A DNA stretch of 64,000 nt from Enterococcus mundtii. Its GTDB lineage: Bacteria > Bacillota > Bacilli > Lactobacillales > Enterococcaceae. Where the stretch lies: positions 1-64,000 of the forward strand of contig NZ_CP025473.1 of assembly GCF_003957375.1 (NCBI RefSeq), written 5' to 3'. The notes under the pieces are model-generated. The model was not told the DNA's origin. It saw only the letters and a list, made by a program, of their open reading frames with translations, and did not search any database. The translations under genes and the position numbers were made by a program. This document shows, piece after piece, positions 12,197 to 21,604 of the stretch (positions within the stretch are counted from its first letter, which is position 1; every line of letters begins with the position of its first letter).

Positions 12197-12649
12197 ATGA
12201 AAGTCATTTTCTTACAAGATGTTAAAGGCAAAGGCAAAAAAGGCGATGTCAAGGAAGTTCCTACAGGCTATGCGCAAAATTATTTAATCAAAAACAATCT
12301 GGCAAAAGAAGCAAATAAAAGTAGCATCAGTCAGTTAGAAGGACAGAAAAAAGCCCAAGAAAAACAAGAAGCAGAAATTCTTGAAGAAGCCAAAAAATTA
12401 AAAGAATTTCTTGAAAAAGAAGAAACAGTCGTGGAATTAAAAGCCAAAGCGGGAGAAGATAGCCGTTTATTTGGCTCGATTCCATCAAAACAAATCGCTG
12501 AAGGCTTGAATAAGCAATACAAAGTAAAATTAGACAAACGTAAAATCGAGTTGAATAACCCAATTCGTACGTTAGGTTATACCAACGTACCTGTGAAACT
12601 ACACCATGAAGTAACTGCAACGATCAAGGTACACGTTGTCTCTGAATAA
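12197..12649 (+). CDS. rplI: 50S ribosomal protein L9
   Basis: A 150-residue L9 protein that binds 23S rRNA near the L1 stalk. The N-terminal globular domain starts [21 protein letters not shown], a long charged connecting helix lies at about 45-75, and the C-terminal domain follows. It begins 5 bases after the gdpP stop with an AAAAGGAG site, so it is co-transcribed with gdpP, as in other Firmicutes. Confidence 0.97.
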   Translation: MKVIFLQDVKGKGKKGDVKEVPTGYAQNYLIKNNLAKEANKSSISQLEGQKKAQEKQEAEILEEAKKLKEFLEKEETVVELKAKAGEDSRLFGSIPSKQIAEGLNKQYKVKLDKRKIELNNPIRTLGYTNVPVKLHHEVTATIKVHVVSE

Positions 12650-12656
12650 ACGAAAA

Positions 12657-12780
12657 GAACATGTGACGAAATCACTTCGATAAATCAGCCGCAGAGGACA
12701 AAAATCGCTTTCGATTATTTTTGACTTTTGCGGCCTATTTTCGAAGGAAGAGCTTTTGGAACAGATGTTCATTTTAGGGA
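12657..12780. repeat. Nested-hairpin intergenic element A
   Basis: Between rplI and dnaB. Outer arms are GAACAT (12657-12662) and ATGTTC (12765-12770). The inner hairpin runs 12688-12734, with GCCGCA paired to TGCGGC and AAAAAT to ATTTTT. The unit is followed by TTTTAGGG. Two more elements of the same design lie at 14242 and 15896. The inner stem may also serve as a weak terminator for rplI. Confidence 0.5.
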
Positions 12781-12838
12781 TGACTTTTCTGCCATTTTCT
12801 TGTAAAATGAAGCAATTGAAAGCAAGGAGCGATAGAAT

Positions 12839-14206
12839 ATGAGTGAAGTGTGGCAGGATCGAATTCCACCGCAAAATATTGAAGCTGAGCAATCGGTTCT
12901 AGGTTCTGTTTTTCTAGACGCTGAAACGATCATCGATGCCATGGAGTACATAGAACCGAAAGATTTTTATCGTCGGGGACATCAAATCATTTTTGAAATC
13001 ATGATCGAATTGAATGACCGTAGTGAAGCGATTGATGTCGTGACCGTCAAAGATCGTTTGGAGCAACGAAATCTCTTGGAAGATGCTGGTGGAGTCAGTT
13101 ACTTATCTGATTTAGCTTTAGCTGTACCAACGGCAGCAAACATTGTCTACTATGCAAAAATCGTGGAAGAAAAATCATTGCTCCGTAATTTGATCCAAAC
13201 AGCAACAGGGATCGTTACTAGAGGATTTGAACAAGGAGAAGAAGTCCAATCCATCTTAGATGATGCGGAACGTAGCATTCTTGAAGTATCAGAAAAACGT
13301 AACCGTAGCGGGTTCTTATCCATTGCGGAAGTCTTGAATTCTACGATTGAAAATATTGACCAACTCGCGCAAAACAATGAAGAGATCACAGGTTTGCCAA
13401 CTGGTTACCAAGGATTAGATAAAATGACTGCTGGCTTCCAAGCAGAAGAGCTGATTATTTTGGCTGCACGTCCGGCAGTAGGAAAAACAGCCTTTGCCTT
13501 GAATATTGCCCAAAATGTTGGCACAAAAACGGATCGTTCTGTAGCGATCTTCAGTTTGGAAATGGGGGCAGAATCACTGGTCAACCGGATGCTTTGTGCA
13601 GAAGGTTCGATTGAAGCGAGTCACTTACGTACGGGACAGCTGTCCGAAGAAGAATGGTCCAATTTGATTGTTGCGATGGGTAGTTTATCTAAAGCAAATA
13701 TCTTTATTGATGATACACCAGGGATCAAAATCTCTGAGATACGAGCAAAATGTCGGAAACTTGCACAAGAAAAAGGAAATCTAGGCTTGATACTCATCGA
13801 TTACTTGCAGTTGATCGAAGGAAATGGGAAAGAAAACCGTCAACAAGAAGTATCCGATATCTCACGTCAATTGAAAAAACTAGCGAAAGAATTAAAAGTT
13901 CCCGTCATTGCTCTTTCCCAGCTTTCTCGTGGAGTGGAACAACGCCAAGATAAACGACCTGTCTTAAGTGATATCCGTGAGTCTGGTTCGATCGAGCAGG
14001 ATGCGGATATCGTGGCATTCTTATATCGTGATGATTACTACGAACGTGAAGGTGGCGAAGATGGTGATGCGCCAGAACCACAAAACGATAATGTGATCGA
14101 AGTCATCATTGAAAAAAACCGGAGTGGAGCAAGGGGAACGGTCGAATTGCTCTTTATCAAAGAATACAATAAATTTTCCTCGCTTTCTCCGCGAGAAGAA
14201 TATTAG
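12839..14206 (+). CDS. dnaB: Replicative DNA helicase DnaB
   Basis: Hexameric 5'-3' replication fork helicase (called DnaC in Bacillus). The 455 residues contain the N-terminal primase-interacting domain (about 1-110), a linker, and the RecA-like motor with Walker A RPAVGKTAFALN near residue 213, Walker B LILIDYLQLI and the conserved ALSQLSRGVEQRQDKRP loop. The start has GCAAGGAG about 8 bases upstream. A nested hairpin element precedes it and another follows it. Confidence 0.97.
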   Translation: MSEVWQDRIPPQNIEAEQSVLGSVFLDAETIIDAMEYIEPKDFYRRGHQIIFEIMIELNDRSEAIDVVTVKDRLEQRNLLEDAGGVSYLSDLALAVPTAANIVYYAKIVEEKSLLRNLIQTATGIVTRGFEQGEEVQSILDDAERSILEVSEKRNRSGFLSIAEVLNSTIENIDQLAQNNEEITGLPTGYQGLDKMTAGFQAEELIILAARPAVGKTAFALNIAQNVGTKTDRSVAIFSLEMGAESLVNRMLCAEGSIEASHLRTGQLSEEEWSNLIVAMGSLSKANIFIDDTPGIKISEIRAKCRKLAQEKGNLGLILIDYLQLIEGNGKENRQQEVSDISRQLKKLAKELKVPVIALSQLSRGVEQRQDKRPVLSDIRESGSIEQDADIVAFLYRDDYYEREGGEDGDAPEPQNDNVIEVIIEKNRSGARGTVELLFIKEYNKFSSLSPREEY

Positions 14207-14241
14207 AATGAATAAATCTGAATAAATCAAACATCGAGGTC

Positions 14242-14367
14242 GGGACAGAAGTGTTTAGCCTCGAAAAATAAGGTGCCAGCCACGAAAATTGTTCTTCAAA
14301 TTTTTGTGGCTGGCACCTTATTTTTCGAAGAGGTTACTTCTATTCCCAAAGTTTATTCGATTTTAGG
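14242..14367. repeat. Nested-hairpin intergenic element B
   Basis: Outer arms GGGACAGAAGT (14242-14252) and ACTTCTATTCCC (14336-14347) enclose a near-perfect hairpin at 14262-14328, with the segment AAATAAGGTGCCAGCCAC and its complement, around a core CCACGAAAATTGTT / AATTTTTGTGG. TTTTAGG follows at 14361. The core is shared with element C at 15942-16001. It lies between dnaB and purA. Confidence 0.6.
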
Positions 14368-14517
14368 TGGTGCGAGAGGACGAATCTCCGGACATGTTTT
14401 TTTCAAACTCAGTCAGGTCAGGCTCCTACTTGTTAGTAACTAATGGAACATAGCAAATCATAATGTTCGCCTTTTAAACGTTTTCTCTAAAATATATTAA
14501 ATATCATTCGATTTTAG

Positions 14518-14546
14518 TTGAATAAACTTTGAAGTATTGTTACAAT
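14518..14546 (+). promoter_or_regulatory. Promoter of purA
   Basis: TTGAAT (14518-14523) and TACAAT (14541-14546) with a 17 bp spacer, 36 bases before the purA start. The rest of the 14207-14582 gap is filled by the hairpin element; I see no riboswitch. Confidence 0.55.
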
Positions 14547-14582
14547 AATTCAGGATTAAATAATATTAAATGAGGTGTTCAA

Positions 14583-15875
14583 ATGTCATCTGTAGTAGTA
14601 GTGGGTACACAATGGGGCGACGAAGGGAAAGGAAAAATTACTGACTTTCTTAGTGAAAATGCTGAAGTGATCGCACGGTACCAAGGTGGCGACAATGCGG
14701 GACACACAATTAAATTCGATGGTGTTACGTATAAACTGCATTTGATTCCTTCGGGGATTTTTTACAAAGATAAAATCAGCGTGATCGGGAATGGTGTGGT
14801 AGTCAATCCGAAGTCTTTAGTCAAAGAATTGGCTTATTTACATGAAAAAAATGTGACGACAGATAATTTACGTATTTCTGATCGTGCGCATGTGATTTTA
14901 CCGTATCATATCAAATTAGACCAATTGCAAGAAGATGCAAAAGGAGACAATAAAATCGGTACGACCATCAAAGGGATCGGACCTGCTTATATGGATAAAG
15001 CCGCTCGTATCGGTATCCGTGTAGCCGATTTATTAGATAAAGAAATTTTTGAAGAGCGTTTACGAGTGAATCTAGACGATAAAAACCGTCAATTTGTGAA
15101 AATGTTCGATTCTGAGCCAATCGACTTTGAAGAAATCTTTGAAGAATACTACGAATATGGCCAACAAATCAAACAATACGTGACGGATACATCAGTTATC
15201 TTAAATGATGCGTTAGATGCAGGAAAACGTGTTTTATTTGAAGGCGCACAAGGTGTGATGTTGGATATCGATCAAGGAACGTATCCGTTTGTTACCTCAT
15301 CGAATCCAGTGGCTGGTGGTGTGACGATCGGTAGTGGTGTCGGACCTTCAAAAATCAATAAAGTGGTCGGTGTATGTAAAGCTTACACTTCACGTGTGGG
15401 AGATGGCCCATTCCCTACTGAATTGTTTGATGAAACAGGTCAACAAATTCGTGAAGTTGGTCGCGAATACGGTACAACAACTGGACGTCCACGTCGTGTC
15501 GGCTGGTTTGATACAGTCGTGATGCGTCACTCAAAACGTGTGTCAGGTATCACGAATCTATCATTGAATTCGATCGATGTCTTGAGCGGTTTAGAAACAG
15601 TGAAAATCTGTACAGCATACGAATTAGACGGTGAACGAATCTATCATTATCCAGCGAGTTTGAAAGAATTGAACCGTTGCAAACCAATCTACGAAGAATT
15701 GCCAGGTTGGTCAGAAGACATTACTGCTTGTCGTACACTAGCTGAATTACCAGAAAATGCACGTAACTATGTAAGACGTATCTCAGAGCTTGTAGGCGTG
15801 CGTATTTCAACATTTTCAGTAGGTCCAGACCGAAACCAAACAAATATCCTAGAAAGCGTGTGGGCGCAAATCTAG
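14583..15875 (+). CDS. purA: Adenylosuccinate synthetase
   Basis: Joins IMP and aspartate using GTP to give adenylosuccinate, the first step from IMP to AMP. The 430-residue protein shows the N-terminal GTP-binding [14 protein letters not shown], the [12 protein letters not shown] site, [19 protein letters not shown] and the C-terminal [16 protein letters not shown] lies 7 bases before the ATG. It is monocistronic, with its own promoter and hairpin elements on both sides. Confidence 0.98.
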   Translation: MSSVVVVGTQWGDEGKGKITDFLSENAEVIARYQGGDNAGHTIKFDGVTYKLHLIPSGIFYKDKISVIGNGVVVNPKSLVKELAYLHEKNVTTDNLRISDRAHVILPYHIKLDQLQEDAKGDNKIGTTIKGIGPAYMDKAARIGIRVADLLDKEIFEERLRVNLDDKNRQFVKMFDSEPIDFEEIFEEYYEYGQQIKQYVTDTSVILNDALDAGKRVLFEGAQGVMLDIDQGTYPFVTSSNPVAGGVTIGSGVGPSKINKVVGVCKAYTSRVGDGPFPTELFDETGQQIREVGREYGTTTGRPRRVGWFDTVVMRHSKRVSGITNLSLNSIDVLSGLETVKICTAYELDGERIYHYPASLKELNRCKPIYEELPGWSEDITACRTLAELPENARNYVRRISELVGVRISTFSVGPDRNQTNILESVWAQI

Positions 15876-15895
15876 GCCTTTCAGTGATGATTCGC

Positions 15896-16045
15896 TAACA
15901 GGAACATTCTTTTAAGAATGAGTGGACCACTGAAATCACGAGAAATAAAGCGACAACCACGAAAATTGTTTTTCTAATTTTTGTGGTTGTCGCTTTATTT
16001 CCCAAGAGATTACTCCTGTTACCACTATTTATCGGTTTTAGGGTG
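15896..16045. repeat. Nested-hairpin intergenic element C
   Basis: Outer arms TAACAGGA (15896-15903) and TCCTGTTA (16014-16021) enclose a perfect 60-base hairpin at 15942-16001 (GAAATAAAGCGACAACCAC and its complement). The loop core matches element B. TTTTAGGG follows at 16036. It fills most of the 15876-16217 gap after purA and may also act as the purA terminator. Confidence 0.6.
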
Positions 16046-16167
16046 ACACACAAAAATGAATGTGACTTTTGTTTTAGACTTATCGTGTTCATTTAAGCGT
16101 TCGCTTGATTTACTTGTACCAAGTACAACGAATATAAGAGCTGAAGTTATTTAAAATTAAAGGAGTT

Positions 16168-16176
16168 TGCTATAAT
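16168..16176 (+). promoter_or_regulatory. Extended -10 promoter of degV
   Basis: TGCTATAAT is an extended -10 (TGn before a perfect TATAAT), 41 bases before the chosen degV start; no good -35 is seen. Confidence 0.5.
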
Positions 16177-16217
16177 AGACTGCGATGAAAAGTGGAGAAA
16201 AAAAGGAGTTGGAACGA

Positions 16218-17081
16218 ATGTATCAAATAGTCACAGATTCATGTTGCGATCTGCCCTATCAAGTGTTAGCAAATGCAAATGTTGATTTTTTATCCATGGA
16301 GATCCAGATTGGTGAGGAAATACGAATCGATGATCTGGGAAAAACATTTGATTATGAAGGGTACATCCAACAGTTACGTGAAGGAGCAATGCCTACGACC
16401 TCACAAATCAATGTGGGTCGCTATTTGGAGTTCTTCCGTAGTTATGTGGAGAAAGGTATCCCAGTTTTGTACGTTGCTTTTTCGAGTGGCATGAGTGGTT
16501 CTTACAGCAGTGCCTTACAAGCAGTCGAATTATTGAAAGAAACCTATGAGGACCCGCAAGTTCATGTGTTTGATACGAAAGCCGCAAGTATCGGGGAAGG
16601 ACTACTTGTATTAGAAGCTGTTCGTTTGAAAGAATCGGGTTATTCTTTGGAAGAAACATTGGCTTGGTTACAAAATAATTATCTCAAAGTTCATTCTTGG
16701 GTAACCGTTGATGATTTAAAGCATTTAGAACGAGGAGGACGCATCTCTAGAGCAAGTGCTGCTATTGGTAGTCTGTTAAGCGTGAAACCGATCATTACCG
16801 TTGAACCAAGTGGTCATTTAAAGAATGTCGATAAAGTGCGTGGCAGAAACAAATCCATTCAAAAAATCGTGGAGGAAACGGTCAAAACGATCGTAGCACC
16901 ATTGGAACAAACGGTGTATATCGCTTATGCCGGAGACCTAGAAAGTGCTGAGAAAGCCAAAAAATTATTAGAAGAAAATATCAAAACAAAAGAAATCAAA
17001 CTCTATCCCTTAGGACCAACGATCGCCAGTCATACAGGCTACGGGTGTATCGCCATCTTTTCAATGGGTGTGAGTCGGTAA
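16218..17081 (+). CDS. DegV family (FakB-like) fatty-acid-binding protein
   Basis: Proteins of this family bind a fatty acid and, as FakB, present it to the fatty acid kinase FakA for phospholipid synthesis. Family motifs are VTDSCCDLP, TSQINVGRY, the SSGMSGSYSSA acyl-binding loop, and DDLKHLERGGRIS. I start at ATG 16218 because AAAGGAG at 16202-16208 sits 9 bases before it; that gives MYQIVTDS and 287 residues. An upstream in-frame ATG at 16185 lacks such a site. The fatty-acid role is inferred from the family. Confidence 0.88.
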   Translation: MYQIVTDSCCDLPYQVLANANVDFLSMEIQIGEEIRIDDLGKTFDYEGYIQQLREGAMPTTSQINVGRYLEFFRSYVEKGIPVLYVAFSSGMSGSYSSALQAVELLKETYEDPQVHVFDTKAASIGEGLLVLEAVRLKESGYSLEETLAWLQNNYLKVHSWVTVDDLKHLERGGRISRASAAIGSLLSVKPIITVEPSGHLKNVDKVRGRNKSIQKIVEETVKTIVAPLEQTVYIAYAGDLESAEKAKKLLEENIKTKEIKLYPLGPTIASHTGYGCIAIFSMGVSR

Positions 17082-17086
17082 AAAAG

Positions 17087-17135
17087 AAAAACAGCTGTAC
17101 AACGTAAGAGTACTCACGTTGTACAGCTGTTTTTA
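17087..17135. terminator. Bidirectional terminator between degV and the ABC-F gene
   Basis: Perfect 19-base arms (AAAAACAGCTGTACAACGT and complement) around a 10-base loop, with A and T runs on both sides, between two convergent genes. Confidence 0.9.
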
Positions 17136-17153
17136 TAGTTATTTTTGGAATAT

Positions 17154-18776
17154 TTAGTTCCACAATTGTTCTAATTGTTTTTGGATGTCTTTGTTCTCTA
17201 AGAATTCATCATATGTCGTATCTGCACGATCGATCACGCCTTTATCAGAAACAGCAATGATACGATTTGCTAACGTTTGGATGAATTGGTGGTCATGAGA
17301 AGCAAACAGGATCGAACCTGAAAATGCCATCAAACCATCATTCAATGCAGTAATTGATTCTAAATCTAAATGATTCGTTGGGTCGTCTAAGACAAGGACG
17401 TTTGCTTTTGAAAGCATCAATTTAGAAAGCATGCAACGAACTTTTTCGCCCCCAGAAAGAACATTCACTGGTTTTAGTACTTCCTCACCAGAAAACAACA
17501 TACGGCCTAAGAAGCTACGTAAGAACGTATTGTCGTCTTCTTCTTTACTTGCATATTGACGTAACCAATCAAGAATCGTTAAGTCCGTATCGAATTCCTT
17601 CGTTGTATCCTTTGGTAGATAAGCATTGCTTGTTGTTACACCCCAACGGACAGTACCAGTATCAGGTGTTAAATCACCCATGATGACTTTAAATAGCGTT
17701 GTGGTTGTTATATCGTTTTCAGCAACGAATGCTACCTTGTCTTCTTTGTTTAATGTAAATGATATATCATTTAAAATCTTTTTACCATCTATTGTGACAC
17801 TAACGTTTTCTACTTGTAGTAAGTCATTTCCAATTTCACGCTCTGGTTTGAATCCAACGAAGGGATAGCGACGTGAAGAAGGTTGGATATCATCCAATGT
17901 GATTTTTTCTAACATTTTTTTACGGGATGTTGCTTGTTTTGATTTTGACGCATTTGCACTGAAACGTGCGATAAAGTCTTGTAATTCTTTGATTTGTTCT
18001 TCTTTTTTCGCATTGGCGTTCGCTTGTAACTTAGTCGCTAATTGGCTTGATTCTAACCAGAAATCGTAGTTTCCTACATAAAGCTTGATTTTTCCAAAGT
18101 CTAAATCTGCCATGTGGGTACATACTTTATTTAAGAAGTGACGGTCATGGGAAACAACGATCACTGTATTCTCAAATTCAATCAAAAATTCTTCTAACCA
18201 GTTGATCGATTGGATATCTAGTCCGTTTGTCGGCTCATCTAAAAGTAAAACATCTGGTTTACCGAATAGCGTTTGCGCAAGCAACACTTTTACTTTTTGT
18301 CCACCAGTTAGTTCGCTCATCAATTGATGATGTAATTCTTCAGGAATGTTCAATCCTTGAAGTAGAACCGCTGCTTCTGGCTCTGCTTCCCATCCGTTTA
18401 ATTCTGCGAATTCGCCTTCTAGTTCTGCGGCGCGAATCCCATCTTCATCTGTGAAATCTTCTTTCATATAGATGGCATCTTTTTCTTTCATTACTTCATA
18501 TAAACGTTTATGGCCCATGATCACTGTTTCCATCACAGTATATTCTTCATAGTCATAGTGGTTTTGTTTCAAAACAGCCATACGTTCATCTGGTCCTAAT
18601 GTGACAGAGCCTGTTGAAGGTTGCAAGTCACCTGATAATACTTTAAGGAATGTTGATTTACCTGCGCCATTTGCTCCAATTAAGCCATAACAATTGCCGG
18701 GAGTGAATTTTATATTAACATCATCAAATAGTTTGCGATCTGAAAAGTGCAAACTTACATCATTTACAGTAATCAA
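17154..18776 (-). CDS. ABC-F family ATPase (YkpA/YbiT type)
   Basis: A 540-residue soluble protein with two ABC cassettes and no membrane domain, the layout of ABC-F translation factors that act on the ribosome. The first cassette is complete: GANGAGKST (35-43), signature LTGGQ, LLLDEPTNGLD. The second has signature LSGGEKVR and LVLDDPTNHLDL, but its Walker A reads VAENDITTTTL, without the usual GxxxxGK. It matches the YkpA/YbiT branch in length and in the linker region. It is not obviously one of the antibiotic-resistance ABC-F types, and its precise role is unknown. Confidence 0.85.
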   Translation of the reverse strand: MITVNDVSLHFSDRKLFDDVNIKFTPGNCYGLIGANGAGKSTFLKVLSGDLQPSTGSVTLGPDERMAVLKQNHYDYEEYTVMETVIMGHKRLYEVMKEKDAIYMKEDFTDEDGIRAAELEGEFAELNGWEAEPEAAVLLQGLNIPEELHHQLMSELTGGQKVKVLLAQTLFGKPDVLLLDEPTNGLDIQSINWLEEFLIEFENTVIVVSHDRHFLNKVCTHMADLDFGKIKLYVGNYDFWLESSQLATKLQANANAKKEEQIKELQDFIARFSANASKSKQATSRKKMLEKITLDDIQPSSRRYPFVGFKPEREIGNDLLQVENVSVTIDGKKILNDISFTLNKEDKVAFVAENDITTTTLFKVIMGDLTPDTGTVRWGVTTSNAYLPKDTTKEFDTDLTILDWLRQYASKEEDDNTFLRSFLGRMLFSGEEVLKPVNVLSGGEKVRCMLSKLMLSKANVLVLDDPTNHLDLESITALNDGLMAFSGSILFASHDHQFIQTLANRIIAVSDKGVIDRADTTYDEFLENKDIQKQLEQLWN

Positions 18777-18870
18777 TTTTTTTCCTCACTTTATGTTTAT
18801 AATATTTGCCAAGTCTTCTAGAATTATATAGGGGAATGTTGAAAGTTTCAAGGAAATCAGTAATTCTTTA

Positions 18871-18886
18871 CGTTTCACGTGAAACA
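18871..18886. other. parS centromere-like site
   Basis: The 16-mer CGTTTCACGTGAAACA matches the known ParB/Spo0J site TGTTTCACGTGAAACA at 15 of 16 positions, keeping the whole CACGTG core. It is intergenic and within 20 kb of oriC, where parS sites cluster in Firmicutes. Confidence 0.75.
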
Positions 18887-19011
18887 AGCAAAAGAATAAA
18901 AGGGATAAACCGTTTTTTTACAACTAAAGCATTTTCATAAATGCTAAATTTTTGAAGTTATTTAAATAGGAGCGTAAGATAGAAATAGATTAGAAGAAAG
19001 TAGGGATTAAA

Positions 19012-19533
19012 ATGAAAGAAAGTAGAAAAATTGATTGGGGTTCACTCGTTTTAGGGATATTATTTGTTTTAGTTTCCTTGATTTCTTTTCGCGATCCAGT
19101 AGGTAACTTAGTTGCTATCGTTATTGTATTTGCTATTTTTGCGATCCTAAAAGGATTATTTGAGTTATTTCTACGTAGTCGAGTAAAAGAACTGACAGGA
19201 TATAAAGGTAAGATGCCGATGGTGATTGGGATTATCGATTTATTGATTGGGATCTTTTTCATTTTCAATATTAGTGCTGGGGTAGTTGCACTACCTTATG
19301 TATTCGCTGTTTGGTTTATTATTGATTCTGTTTTGGCTTTATTTACTGCTGATTTATTCAGAGGAATAAGTGAAGGACATTATTGGTTTACGGTGGTCAT
19401 TAATGTATTGGGTATCTTACTAGGTACCATGTTATTATTCAATCCTTTATCCTCTGCGTTGACGCTAAGTTTCTTAGTTGGATTTTACTTTATGGTCGTT
19501 GGGATCAATCAGATCGTGTATGCATTTAGCTAA
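19012..19533 (+). CDS. HdeD/DUF308 family membrane protein
   Basis: A 173-residue protein with about six hydrophobic segments (near 10-27, 31-50, 68-86, 90-110, 122-143 and 148-170). Repeated pairs of short helices with conserved Gly/Asn-Pro are typical of HdeD-like DUF308 proteins. HdeD is linked to acid resistance in E. coli; here the function is not known. It is a single gene followed by a bidirectional terminator. Confidence 0.75.
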   Translation: MKESRKIDWGSLVLGILFVLVSLISFRDPVGNLVAIVIVFAIFAILKGLFELFLRSRVKELTGYKGKMPMVIGIIDLLIGIFFIFNISAGVVALPYVFAVWFIIDSVLALFTADLFRGISEGHYWFTVVINVLGILLGTMLLFNPLSSALTLSFLVGFYFMVVGINQIVYAFS

Positions 19534-19619
19534 CCGATAAAAGAAAATATCTACGTTTTTTAATGGTAGGTTTTGTAAAACATTAGCAGATTAGTAATAA
19601 AGTAAGTATATGGTATTTG

Positions 19620-19674
19620 AAAAAGAGCCACTCTCGATTCTATCAATACATAGAATCGGGAGTGGCTCTTTTTT
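19620..19674. terminator. Bidirectional terminator between DUF308 gene and pox
   Basis: AAAAAGAGCCACTC-CGATTCTA pairs with TAGAATCG-GAGTGGCTCTTTTTT across an 8-base loop, between convergent genes. Confidence 0.9.
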
Positions 19675-19702
19675 CATTGGGGTGTGCCCTTTCGAAGGGC
19701 TT

Positions 19703-21445
19703 TTACAACTGATTAGACAAAAGTTGCGTATATATTTCATGAAGCACCGGCATACCATGTACTTCGTATTTTTCTTTGAAGCGTTCGATTTCGTCTTCGC
19801 TATACTTTCTTGGGTCTAAGTGTAAGTCTTCGACAGGTAAGGGCCGTTTATTGGGGATCTTGACGTCGATCACTACTGGTCGATCAGATTTCGCCGCAGC
19901 ATTGAAGGCAGGGCGTAATTGCTCGTAGTGCGTGATCGTGAAGCCATCGGCACCTAAGGCTTCGCAGGCTTTCCCAAAATCAGCTTGTTCAAGAGAAACA
20001 CCAAATTTTTGTTGTTCAGTGTCTTCTTGTTCTGCTTCGATAAATCCGAATGAATCATTTGAGAAAACGACATTGATGATTGGCAACTGATAGCTGACTT
20101 GGGTCAAGATATCTTGCATCACCATTGCAAAACCGCCGTCTCCGCTTAAAGTAAAGACTTGTTTCTCCGGAAAGCTTAATTTAGCAGCAATTCCTCCTGG
20201 TACACCGTTGCCCATCGTCGCAAACCAACCAGAAGTAGTGTGTAACTGCTCACCAGTCATGTTCAGTAAACGAATCGAATGAATAGTCGTATTTCCAACA
20301 TCTGTCACAAAAATAGCATCACGTTCGGCAATTCGGTTGATTTCTTTATAGACCGTTTCTGGTCGAATCGATGGCTCCGTGGGTTCTTCAAACGACGTTA
20401 ACCAACGCCGCCAATTGCGAAGATTTTCTTGATTGGCTAGATACCAAGCATCTTCTAAGCGTTCTTTCCCCAATTCAACTAGGTTTTCTAACGTTGTTTT
20501 TCCATCACCTAAGATCGCTAAATCGGTGTGGTGGCGGCGGCCGAATTTAGCGGCATCAATATCGACTTGGATAAAGGCTGATTCTGGATTGAAAAAGGTT
20601 CGCCCAAAAGGGAAATCACTTCCTACAAATAAAATCAAATCGGCTTCTGCCAATGCTTCATTCGCAGGTTTTGTCGCTACCCGACCTGCAAATCCAAGAA
20701 AATTTTTGTCTTCATCTGGCACGATTCCTTTTGCTAAAACAGAAGCAACCACTGGCATTTTGAAATATTCGGTAAATTTCTTGATCTGATCATAGCCATG
20801 ACGAACACCTTGACCGATGAACAAGACAGGTTTTTGAGCTTGTTCGAGATAAGGAAGGGCTGCTTTCACGTCTTCAATCTCAGGGAGGATCACTCCTGTT
20901 TTGTACGTGGAAGCATTAGAAACATCCTGCTACTCGATTTCTTCAAAACCAAAATCAACTGGGATCGTCACAACAGCGACTCCTTGATGTGCATAAGCTG
21001 CCTTGATAGCTTCATCAACGACATAAGGTAAACTTTCTGGTGTCATGACTGTCCGATTATAAACACTAACATCAGCGAAAATTGGATTTTCATTTAATTC
21101 TTGAAAGGCAGTATAATTCATAGAAGTCGAAGCCACTTGTCCTAAAAGGGCGACAACTGGGACGTGATCCATTTGGGCATCGTAAAGCCCGTTGATCAAA
21201 TGAGTGGCTCCAGGACCAGCTGAGCCAAAGACAGCTCCGACTTTTCCTGTTAATTTGGCATCCGCTGCGGCAGCTAACGCGCCCACTTCTTCGTGACGTA
21301 CTTGGATATAATCGATTTGGTCTTTTTCATGGTACAACGCATCCATAATGGAATTGAACGAACCACCCGGAATCCCATAAATATGATCAACTTCCCAGCT
21401 TTCAAGCACTTTTACCATGGCAATACCGGCATTTATCGTTGACAT
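19703..21445 (-). pseudogene. pox: Pyruvate oxidase, interrupted by an in-frame amber codon
   Basis: ThDP- and FAD-dependent enzyme turning pyruvate, phosphate and oxygen into acetyl phosphate, CO2 and hydrogen peroxide. The N-terminal part (to 20930) has the ThDP region HEEVGALAAAADAKLTG and GPGATHLING; the rest has the ThDP/metal motif GDGGFAMVMQD followed by NDSFGFIEAEQ. One frame of 579 sense codons, the family's normal size, is broken only by TAG at 20930-20932, with homology running on directly after it (QDVSNAST). A Gln CAG to TAG change is a simple explanation. TAAGGAG and a TATAAT (21471-21476, minus) precede the start. The C-terminal part could restart at GTG 20893, but alone it would lack the first ThDP domain. 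Confidence 0.85.
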
Positions 21446-21604
21446 TTTGATCCACTCCTTAAAAAAACAAATTATATTTATTGTCTAAAGTATAAATCTT
21501 CCTTATCAAAAGCCCAACTAAAGCGACTTTCAACTAAGTAGAGTGAATTGCCAGTAATGTGTGAAACTATGTTATAGTGGATTCAAAATGTTAGGAGGAA
21601 GAGT

